Below are positions 1 through 6,539 of a stretch of DNA of 10,366 nt, one piece after another. Positions within the stretch are counted from its first letter, which is position 1, and each line of letters opens with the position of its first letter. A program made the position numbers and the translations under genes. The notes under the pieces were generated by a model that worked only from the letters and a program-made list of their open reading frames with translations, did no database searches and was not told the DNA's origin. The DNA comes from Dunaliella salina (taxonomy: Eukaryota; Chlorophyta; Chlorophyceae; Chlamydomonadales; Dunaliellaceae). The stretch is from contig MU069499.1 of assembly GCA_002284615.2 (NCBI GenBank), positions 225,447-235,812 of the forward strand, in the 5' to 3' direction.

Positions 1-6
1 GTAAGT
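1..6 (+). other. possible 5' splice donor at window edge
   Basis: The window opens with GTAAGT, which matches the eukaryotic 5' splice-site consensus after the exon boundary. If real, the upstream exon lies just outside the window and at least the start of this sequence is intron. A six-base match is weak on its own, and no upstream coding sequence is visible to support it. Confidence 0.2.
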
Positions 7-20
7 CCTTGCTGATCCTT

Positions 21-41
21 GGGGGGGGGGGGGGGGGGGGG
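21..41 (+). repeat. poly-G homopolymer, 21 bases
   Basis: An uninterrupted run of 21 G lies between ordinary mixed sequence. Such a run can form G-quadruplex structures and is prone to length error in sequencing, so the true length is uncertain. No function is implied. Confidence 0.9.
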
Positions 42-1657
42 CCCTGGAAAAATGTGAAATCATTACATCAAATTCTATACATAAGCTATAAGCCGGTACC
101 CTGATGATGTATGGTTGGATGACCCTTTAGTCTCTCCCATGGACGGCCGCCCCCCTTTCTTAGGCAAATTGTCTCACCAAGCATGTCCAAAGAATATTTC
201 AGCAAACCCTACACCTGAAGAGTGACCTGAATAGTGCATTGAATCTGTGCTTGCTCTTTGGTCTGCTTAGTGGGGCCCTGCATTCAGGACAGTTGAGCTT
301 TCCTTAATGCACGCGGCTAAGCTTGGACTGCGTAGTCTTTCTTTCTTCATTCAGTGCATGAATAGTTGTTTTCACATCCCTAAAGGCAGGTTTCAAGGAG
401 GTGTGTGAAAAAGAGAAGCCTTGCCACAACAACAACCAACTGCATTTCCTCAGTCGCCTCATCAGTCCACGAACTGAAATTTCCAAAGTTCATTTCTGTT
501 TGGTCCACAAATCTGGTGCAGGGCAGGGTGGGTGAATGCCCAGGACCAATGAATATGCTCTGAGGAGCCCTGCGATTTCAATTGAAGCATCAGGAAGCCT
601 CCATCTCTGTGCCAGATGGGGGGCAGCACTTTGCAGCACAGGCAAGCTGGCGGAGGTCCTTCCATCCACGCCTACCTCTGTCATGATGGGCACCCTCCGC
701 CAGCATGCTCCCCCGGTGGTCCCCCGCAAAACCTGATACTGCAGCATTAAACAAGTGAAGAGCCGCTTTTTGTCCAGGAGCATTGGTCATTTGGTGCAAG
801 TCCAAGATCCACCCTTTTCTGTCAAATGGGTGCAATGAAGCCCCAGGTCTACACAGAACACTCCTTCATGCCAAAATTTTCAACAAAATTATGCATGAGA
901 CATGAAGTCGTGTGTGGCACTGTCAGGGGTGCAAAAGGGATGCAGAAGGAATGCGAGGGCGCTTGCTCCAGGCATGAAAAGATAGGTGAGGCTGCTTGGG
1001 GGAGTCCACTCATGGAGACAAGCTCCTGAAAAAGCTCTCCTGCTAGGCAAGCACCCCATGGTTGCTTTTGTGCCAGACTCCTGTTTTCATTCAAATAGAA
1101 AACAGGTTTTGCTTGTTTTCGGCCTTGGATTTGCGGTACCTGAACTTTGCTTTTGTTTTCAGGATTAGTATTCTGCTCGAGGCTTCCAAACTTTACCAAA
1201 CCTTGCACAAAATTGCACTTTTGATAATTCTGGGTGACTTTTACAGCAGCATGTACAATCGTCTGCTGAAAAGCCAGGGAAGTGGTCCAGCCGATTCCCA
1301 GATTTAGCATACAGACATGCCCTGCAACGCATATTCTCCACTCCCTCTGCTGAAGGTTACCTCATATCCTCTTAGCAGTCATTCACACATATGAATTTGG
1401 GTGTAGGGTTTAGGATAACAAGGAAACAAAGCTTGAACATGTCCTGGCTGGCAGTAATGGGCAATTGATCTCCCTGTCCCATTGGCACTCAGATGTCCTG
1501 CATCGCATCAGATCCCTCTTCCTATGCACTCACCTTCCAGAGGGAGATCCATCTTACCCATTCCTCAGATCCCACTCCCCCTATAGCACTTTGCTCCCTG
1601 CGCTGATGGTCCCACAGTGGACATGGAGCCCTAACGGCAGTCATCCTCCACCTTCAT
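42..1657. other. mostly unique sequence, no gene recognised
   Basis: I find no recognisable gene, RNA or transposon here. The minus strand carries an ATG-started frame of 153 codons (1310 to 849), followed by overlapping frames at 835-590, 783-490 and 486-304. None matches a family I know, and the plus strand has open frames of 60-81 codons over much of the same region. The chain could be a decayed gene or chance openness of moderately GC-rich DNA. No clean splice-site series links the frames. Confidence 0.5.
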
Positions 1658-1771
1658 TAAAGGAAAAGACATAGAAACATCTCTGCAGGCCAGAGGCCAC
1701 GTGCATTTAGGGAAGGTCTCCTAACTAGCAAACTACCAGGGCCTCACCAAAAGGCCTTCAAAACCTACACC
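1658..1771 (+). repeat. diverged dispersed repeat, copy 1
   Basis: The core from about 1681 to 1771 aligns by eye with 2232-2319. Shared blocks, in the same order and spacing, are CCAGAGGCC, CGTGCA, a middle segment, GGCCTCACC and AACCTACAC. An A-rich lead-in (about 1658-1680) precedes both copies. Identity in the core looks like roughly three quarters, with few gaps. No open frame is conserved between copies, so this is best read as two old copies of a short interspersed element or a fragment of a larger one. The family is not recognised. Confidence 0.7.
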
Positions 1772-2208
1772 ACCTTCCGTGCTTGCCCCTTGTGATGCCT
1801 CATCTGACAAGCGTCTCGGTGCCAGATTTAGGAAATGCGGTTTAGAAAGATTGAGGGATCCATTCAGTGTCTGAATAGTCTTGCAATGGTGCAATCTGGC
1901 CCAAAGGTAGTTTAATCTCACAAACATATACGTTTTACATGGTATCTGTGGCATCAAGAGCTGCATCAATAGAGCTGGACTTTTTGAGCATCCTTGTTTC
2001 TCCCTTCTTTAAGAAGACGAGGCCCACTCAGGTTGCTGCAACTTGCTGCTTTCATGTGAAACTTGTTTCGCTTTGTACGATTGTCTCATGGACAACACAA
2101 ACTTCCCCACTGACATTACAGGCGGTGTCCCAAGTGCATGCGTCGCAGCCCCTACAAGCAGGGGATGAGCTGCAAGGGGAAGAGGTCACTGATGTTCAGG
2201 TGTGTGAT
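1772..2208. other. no gene recognised
   Basis: This stretch separates the two dispersed repeat copies. An ATG-started plus-strand frame of 127 codons runs from 1939 to 2322. Its 3' third is A-rich repeat lead-in and repeat copy 2, and the product resembles nothing I know, so I do not call it a gene. Confidence 0.45.
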
Positions 2209-2319
2209 TTGAAAAGAAAAGAGAAAAAAAGTCTCCGCAAGCCAGAGGCCGCGTGCAGTAAGGGAACGACACCTAAGTGGAATTTCAGAGGCCTCACCGG
2301 GAGGCCCTCCAACCTACAC
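2209..2319 (+). repeat. diverged dispersed repeat, copy 2
   Basis: This is the second copy of the element at 1658-1771, about 550 bp downstream and in the same orientation. The A-rich lead-in is longer and cleaner here (about 2212-2230). The shared core follows, with CCAGAGGCC, CGTGCA, GGCCTCACC and AACCTACAC. Similarity stops sharply after the final AACCTACAC, which suggests a defined element end. On the minus strand the element would end in a T-rich tail, as some plant-type SINEs do, but that reading is inference. Confidence 0.7.
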
Positions 2320-2479
2320 TAGACACAGCTAGCTTAGGAGGGAGCCAAGCAACAGAGTTAATGAGGATCTGGGGGGTTGTTCGCCATGCTCCTGGACGCC
2401 CGGATTGTCGTTCTCCTGCTGACCTCCCAGTACCCCCCTTGCCCCCCCCCAAGCAGTCCCCTGAAAATGAAGAATATGT

Positions 2480-2800
2480 CTACTGTGACTTGCAAGCACG
2501 GTATGGATTTCAAGATCATGCAGGGTATGGTCTTTGATCTAAATGCAGGGCATGACTTGCAAAAATACATGCAGGAAGTGAACTTGGACTTGCTAGTTGC
2601 AATGACTTGTGGCTACATGCCAGGTGTGGTTTTTGGTGTGCAAGGTAAGGATACATCGCTTTTCATGCCCCAAGTGGGCATCTGAGCGGAATCGAACCCC
2701 TGACTTCTGGGCTCTAGCTGGTAAGATCAGGGCCGGTCTTGGCGACTTGGTATGCAAGCTTGGTATGACTTGTGACTACATGCTGATGTGAACTTTGAAT
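2480..2800 (+). repeat. degenerate 'TGACTTG' repeat zone
   Basis: The word TGACTTG recurs near 2485, 2552, 2603 and 2766, often followed 10-15 bases later by a CATGC word. The best pair is 2601-2622 against 2764-2785, which differ at only a few positions (ATGACTTGTG, then CTACATGC). The spacing is irregular, so this looks like an old tandem array that has decayed and been interrupted by the tRNA-like segment near 2666-2745. Confidence 0.45.
2666..2745 (-). other. tRNA-like / SINE-like internal Pol III promoter relic
   Basis: Read on the minus strand, 2698-2688 is GGTTCGATTCC, an exact match to the tRNA B-box/T-arm consensus GGTTCGANTCC. About 34 bases upstream (2745-2733) is TCGCCAAGACCGG, a fair but imperfect A-box; this is the spacing found in real tRNAs. 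The 3' side continues with a plausible T-stem half and acceptor-like CAGATGCCCA. However, the T-stem has a mismatch, no 5' acceptor strand pairs with the 3' strand, and no D or anticodon stem folds. A short hairpin (TGCCC/GGGCA, 2666-2680) abuts the 3' end. This suggests a tRNA pseudogene or the head of a tRNA-derived SINE rather than a working tRNA. Confidence 0.3.
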
Positions 2801-2869
2801 AGCCAGCATGAGATGATGTGCTCCTTTGTGCGGAAGGCGATTTCTGCGTGCTCGCAGAGTTTGAATACT

Positions 2870-2917
2870 TGGTTTATATGGAGGAGCCACCAGTGGTGGC
2901 TTCTCCATGTGAAACCA
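2870..2917. repeat. near-perfect palindrome, about 22-bp arms, 3-base loop
   Basis: The left arm 2870-2891 and the right arm 2895-2917 are reverse complements apart from two or three positions, with the three-base centre AGT. The arm cores are GGAGCCACC and GGTGGCTTC. A smaller hairpin (CTGCG/CGCAG) lies about 15 bases upstream, near 2844-2857. There is no T-run after it, and this does not look like a bacterial terminator. It could be a foldback-element relic or a structured RNA element. Confidence 0.8.
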
Positions 2918-3094
2918 TATAAGCAGCATCAGTCTAAACGCATGAGTGCTAGGCTAACAGTCAAGGAGCTGTAGAAAGTGAAAGGAGAGTGGTCATGCTG
3001 ATTGGCTTTACATGAAGAAGCCATCAGCTAAGACGCATTGGTACACATTTGCAAGCAGGGGATGGTTATTGCCTGCAAGCAGGGTGGTCACAAT
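2918..3094. other. no gene recognised
   Basis: This short linker runs between the palindrome and the first tandem array. It includes two nearby copies of GCAAGCAGGG (about 3052 and 3075), a local duplication of no clear meaning. Confidence 0.4.
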
Positions 3095-3665
3095 GGTTTC
3101 AGGATAAATTCAGGATGTACTTGTCAGGATAGCCTCATGATGGGATTAGGATGATTTCAGGCTTGTCAAAAAGCACAGTATGATTTCAGCTGAGGGATGA
3201 GATGCATTGGCGAGCACAGGATGAATTCAGAATGAGTTCAGGATGAATTCGGGATGCACTGACAAGCACAGTATAATTTCGGGATAATTTCAGCTGAGGG
3301 ATGTGATGCACTGACGAGCACAGGATGAGTCCATGATGAATTCGGGATGCACTGGCAAGCGCAGTATGATTTCAGGATGATTTCAGCTGAGGGATGAGAT
3401 GCACTGACGGGCACAGGATGAGTTCAGGATGAATTCGGGATGTACTGGCAAGCACAGGATGATTTAGAATATGATTCCAGCTGAGGGATGAGATACACTG
3501 ACGAGCACAGGATGGGTTCAGGATGATTTCAGGATAATTTTAACTGGAGGAAATGCACTGACAAGCACAGGATGATTTGAGATGCTATGCATTTTTAGAG
3601 TAAAAAGAACCAACAAATGGATGGTCTGGATGGTATGCCAGATGATCTGCACTGACAAGCGTGGG
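3095..3665 (+). repeat. tandem array A, about 93-bp dimeric unit (52+41)
   Basis: The box GATGCACTGACAAGCACAGG and close variants begin near 3201, 3253, 3305, 3346, 3398, 3439, 3492, 3552 and 3645. Intervals are about 52, 52, 41, 52, 41, 53, 60 and 93. The full unit is marked by CAGCTGAGGG at 3187, 3291, 3384 and 3478 (spacing 104, 93, 94). Inside each unit is a 10-11 bp sub-repeat of the type AGGATGAATTC / AGGATGATTTC. The array is therefore a higher-order repeat with three levels, fraying at both ends. No frame stays open through it. Confidence 0.9.
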
Positions 3666-3732
3666 ATGACCTGCAACAGAGAAAGGTCAATGACATAAGG
3701 GTCTCTGCTTTGCGCGTTCAGACCACAGATGG

Positions 3733-3812
3733 ATGGCCTTTTTGTTTGCTTATTTGTTTGTTTGTTTGGTGTGTGGGTGGGGTGGGGGGNGGGGGAGGGG
3801 CAGGGAAAGGAA
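3733..3812 (+). repeat. T/G-rich simple-sequence tract with one undetermined base
   Basis: TTTG-type repeats pass into a G-rich tract (GTGGGTGGGGTGGGGGGN and onward) with N at 3790. There are enough G-runs for a G-quadruplex on the plus strand. The N marks unresolved or ambiguous sequence, so length and identity here should not be trusted. An apparent frame crossing it (3733-3981) is an artefact of low complexity. Confidence 0.85.
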
Positions 3813-3910
3813 TAAGGCAGGGTTGGGGTTAGACCTTTGGACAGGAAAACTGGCTGGTGTGGTTGCCAGTCGGATCCATGATTTCAAAACATCCATAATT
3901 GCAACACGTC

Positions 3911-4222
3911 CTCAAGCACGCACACACATCAGATGGGAAAAATGCTCAGATCCTAATATGTTTGAAGTTGTGAAATCATGATGATACTCTGATGCACACC
4001 AACATCATTTTACGTAGCTATTTTCACTTTGTCAAACATCTATGATCCGAGCATTTTTCCCAACGGGTGTATTGTTCGTGCTTGAGTCCATGATCGCCCA
4101 ATATCCGTAGCCTCAGGCATGAGCAATACATTTGTTGGAAAAAAAATGCTCGGATCCCAAAATGTTTGACAGAGAGAAATGAGCTGCACAAAATGGTGTG
4201 CATCAGAGTATCATGGCATTCT
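3911..4222. mobile_element. MITE-like foldback element with three inverted arms
   Basis: Three arms share one sequence. Arm 1 (plus, 3911-3976) and arm 2 (minus, about 4020-4086) form an inverted repeat of about 66 bp: CTCAAGCACG at the left tip matches CGTGCTTGAG at the right tip, and GGGAAAAATGCTC matches GAGCATTTTTCCC inside. Arm 3 (plus, about 4111-4222) is a further copy whose inner part reads AATGCTCGGATC, then ATGTTTGAC, then GTGTGCATCAGAGTATCAT. The last block is the reverse complement of 3974-3993, so arms 2 and 3 pair over more than 100 bp with a 24-base spacer. There is no transposase. This looks like a non-autonomous foldback/MITE element that was nested or partly duplicated. Target-site duplications are not clear. 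Confidence 0.75.
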
Positions 4223-4400
4223 ACAGACCTCAATGTTGTCTTCATACCTGCGCACGAGTTGCAAAAGTCTTGCGACTCCATTGCAGATGCACAAGGCAAT
4301 TCTGAGGTATGTAGAATATGGGGAGCTTAAAGTTTTGCTGAAGATGGCATGCATTTTTTCCCATAAGGACACAGGGGCTGGCGTATCATTTGGGCATGGA
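4223..4400. other. no gene recognised
   Basis: This is ordinary mixed sequence between the foldback element and array B. The plus-strand frame 4179-4445 begins inside the foldback element and ends in the array, so it is not supported as a gene. Confidence 0.4.
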
Positions 4401-4577
4401 CTACTGAAGGAAGGAACAGTATTCGCCCGAGAAGACCAGTTTTAACCTGATGGAGACCAGTATTAACCTACTGAAGGCAGGAACATTATTCACCTGAGAA
4501 GACCAGTTTTAACCTGATGGAGGTGCATTAACCTAAAAGAGGGCAGTAATGACCTGAGGGAGAACAGTTTGAACCTA
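4401..4577 (+). repeat. tandem array B, about 21-bp monomer, 67-bp trimer
   Basis: A monomer of the form CAGTTTTAACCTGATGGAGA recurs eight times, with CAGT-like starts near 4418, 4437, 4458, 4482, 4504, 4524, 4544 and 4565 (steps of 19-26). Three monomers make a longer unit: CTACTGAAGG begins at 4401 and again at 4468, and the following 60 bases match closely. The last monomers are more diverged, as expected at an array edge. Confidence 0.85.
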
Positions 4578-4579
4578 TG

Positions 4580-4690
4580 AATGTTGCTTTCCGCAAGTAT
4601 GTCTATGCATGACACGGAGGGCTTTTGCTCTGCGCAATCATTTTTGCTTGTGACATGGAGGGTGTTGTGGATGTTGCTCTGAGCAAGCAT
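4580..4690 (+). repeat. tandem array C, 41-49 bp unit, about 2.5 copies
   Basis: TTGCTTTCCGCAAG, TTGCTCTGCGCAAT and TTGCTCTGAGCAAG start at 4584, 4625 and 4674. Between them, GACACGGAGGG (4611) and GACATGGAGGG (4652) are 41 bp apart. The TTGCNNNNNGCAA core is itself an inverted repeat, so each unit carries a small hairpin. No gene is seen. Confidence 0.7.
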
Positions 4691-4884
4691 GTAACAAACA
4701 GAAGTTAGTTAGGTCTCACTTTGTGCAAGCCCACCCATCACACTAATGTCACATGATCGCATGCAATTTGGCTGTGCATTTTTTTCTGTTCTCTGTCTGA
4801 TCTGTGGGGCATCCCGGACCTTGAATACACAGGAGCTGCGCGAGCTGATTGAGGATCTGGATATGGCCCAGGCGTGCTACAAAC
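4691..4884. other. unique linker with protein-like open stretch, not called as a gene
   Basis: A plus-strand ATG frame (4746-4940) has a short segment at about 4831-4890 whose translation, ELRELIEDLDMAQACYKR, is unusually protein-like: acidic, helix-forming and GC-richer than its surroundings. It is preceded by a pyrimidine-rich stretch and ACAG, an acceptor-like site. The frame then runs into repeat array D, where the only donor-like site (AAG|GTAGCT, about 4921) is itself a repeated motif. It could be a relic exon, but I recognise no family. Confidence 0.2.
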
Positions 4885-5147
4885 GCAGCGTGCATGCTGC
4901 AGCTGCTTACTGCTCCATCAAGGTAGCTGTGCTCCATTAAGGTAGTACTGCTCCAATAAGGTAGCTGCTTACTGGTCCATCCAGGTGGTTGTGCTCATGT
5001 GCACCTCCGCATCTGTAGCGCAGCGCGTAAGCAGCAGCTGCTTACTGGTCCATCCAGGTGGTTGTGATCATGTGCACTACTGCGTCTGTAGCGCAGCGTA
5101 CATGCTGCAGCTGCTTCCTGATCCATGAAGGTGGTTGTGACCATGTA
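4885..5147 (+). repeat. tandem array D, about 72-74 bp unit
   Basis: GCTGCTTACTGGTCCATC and variants begin at 4902, 4964, 5038 and 5110 (steps 62, 74, 72). The full unit continues through AGGTGGTTGTG, CATGTGCAC and CATCTGTAGCGCAGCG. The first copy is shorter and carries two extra short copies of GCTCCATTAAGGTAG-like sequence (about 4930-4965). The 5' edge at 4885-4930 matches 5093-5140 well, so the array starts inside the protein-like stretch upstream. Confidence 0.85.
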
Positions 5148-5338
5148 CACCTCTGGCATGCACCTCATCTGGCTCAAGTGCAATTCTGCATCCGGCCCAT
5201 GTGCACCTCTGCTTCTGGCTCAAGTGCACATCTGCACCTGGCTCAATCGAGCTCACCTCTGTGTCTGGCTCAATCAATTCTATCACAAGTGCATCCCTGC
5301 ATGGGGCTCATGTGCACCTCTGCATCTGGCTCAAGTGG
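5148..5338 (+). repeat. tandem array E, 23-bp unit
   Basis: GTGCACCTCTGCATCTGGCT-type units repeat with GGCTCAA/GGCCCAT marks at 5171, 5194, 5217, 5240, 5267, 5305 and 5328. Steps are 23, 23, 23, 27, 38 and 23. The CATGTGCACCTC part is shared with array D, so array E probably grew from part of a D unit. Confidence 0.85.
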
Positions 5339-5514
5339 CTTTTATGTCAGTAGTGTCTTTTCAAACGTGTCGAATCCATGTGGAATGTGTTGAGTGGGCC
5401 ATGCACCTCCACCACATGCCGAAGGATGTACCCAGAGGTGTTTTGTACGCAAATGCAAGTCAGCTGTGTTTTAACTCCCTCATCCTTTTCATGAAGGTGC
5501 AATGGAATCAAATA
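5339..5514. other. no gene recognised
   Basis: This is a linker between arrays E and F. Frames open across it (5058-5393 and 5125-5544) are mostly repeat sequence from array E and are not supported as genes. Confidence 0.4.
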
Positions 5515-5932
5515 AATGCATGCTGTGTATTTTCATTGGTGTGAGAGGCAGACTTGCATGCTATATATTTGTATTTCCATTGGTGTAGAGGTAGACATGC
5601 ATGCTAAAAAATTTTATTGGTGTGAGAGGTAGAATTGGATGCTATGTATTTGCATTTTCATTGGTGTAGAGGTAGACATGCACGCTGAGAACTTTTATTG
5701 GTGTGAGAGGTAGACTTGCATGCTGTGTATTTGTATTTTAATTGGTGTAGAGGCAGACATGCATGCTGAGAATTTTTATTGGTGTGAGAGGTAGACTTGC
5801 ATGCTTTGTATTTGTATTTTAATTGGTGTAGAGGTAGACATGCATGCTGAGAATTTTTATTGGTGTGAGAGGTAGACTTGCATGCTGTGTACTTTCATTG
5901 GTGTGAGAGGTAGTCTTGCATGCTGCGACTCA
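5515..5932 (+). repeat. tandem array F, exact 81-bp dimeric unit (44+37)
   Basis: GGTGTAGAGG starts at 5582, 5663, 5744 and 5825, exactly 81 bp apart. GGTGTGAGAGG starts at 5538, 5619, 5700, 5781 and 5862, also exactly 81 bp apart, then once more at 5900 after a 38-bp step. Each unit therefore alternates two related monomers, both ending in TAGACNTGCATGCT: one with TGTAGAGG and a TGAGAATTTTTATT tail, the other with TGTGAGAGG and a TGTATTTGTATTTT tail. The copies are the best conserved in the window. The palindrome GCATGC or ATGCATGC falls in every monomer. Confidence 0.95.
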
Positions 5933-6520
5933 TTTGCTGCATGGCAGGTGCAAGGCATTGTGTGCAGCAAATCCCAAACAGACAGATGTCCGCCATGGGT
6001 GTTTGTTGCAACGTAAAGCAGGAGCAGGATGATACTGTGTGGTAGATTCTGTTGAAGTAATCATGCATGCAAATTTGCATTGCAAAATTGAAGAGGTGCA
6101 AGAGGTGCTTATGTGGCAACCCTTTCGAAGTAAACAAGTGTGCATCGTCAATTTGCTCTGCAACATGGGAAGGGTTTAAGATATTTTTAGTGTGGCAAAC
6201 CTTTCGGAGTAAACATGTGTGCATCGTCAGTTTGCTCTGCAACATGGGAGGGGTATAAGACATTTTAAGTGCGGCATACCTTAGCAGAATAAGGAAGTGC
6301 ATGTCTCGCCTTGCTTTGTGGCTGACAGACAGGCACCAGACATTGTTCTGTGGCAGATTTTGTTGTTGTGATCGAAGTCGCACCACGGATTTGCACTGCA
6401 ATCGGGACAAGCGCCAGACATTGTTATGTGGCAGCATCTGTTGGTGTGATCAACGCTGCACCATGAATTTGCAATGTGATTGAGACAGGTGCAAGACATT
6501 GTTGTGTGGCAAGCAGAAGG
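5933..6520 (+). repeat. tandem array G, 79-bp unit, about 7 copies
   Basis: A GTGGCA-like mark falls at 5962, 6039, 6113, 6192, 6271, 6350, 6429 and 6506 (steps 77, 74, 79, 79, 79, 79, 77). A typical unit reads GACATTGTTNTGTGGCAG, then a TGTTGTTGTGATC block, then TTTGCANTGCAATCGGGACA. The copies at 6113-6270 form a closer subfamily with CCTTTCGNAGTAAACA and TTTGCTCTGCAACATGGG. The longest open frame in the window (minus strand, 6437 to 5895, 180 codons) lies entirely within this array and is not called as a gene. Confidence 0.85.
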
Positions 6521-6539
6521 GAGCTACCTCCGGCCGGGC

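Noticed and set aside
849..1310. 153-codon minus-strand gene
   Set aside because: It starts with ATG and lies outside repeats, but no motif, signal sequence, domain or splice context supports it. It is kept only as part of a weak finding.
1939..2322. 127-codon plus-strand gene
   Set aside because: Its 3' third is A-rich lead-in and dispersed repeat copy 2, and no family is recognised.
2666..2745. functional tRNA gene
   Set aside because: The B-box is perfect, but the acceptor, D and anticodon stems do not form, so it is listed only as a tRNA-like relic.
3733..3812. telomeric repeat
   Set aside because: The T/G-rich tract has no regular TTAGGG- or TTTAGGG-like unit.
4024..4299. 91-codon minus-strand gene
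   Set aside because: It lies mostly inside the foldback element and is a by-product of the inverted repeats.
5895..6437. 180-codon minus-strand gene
   Set aside because: The frame lies entirely in the 79-bp tandem array, its product matches no family I recognise, and the repeat period is not a multiple of three.
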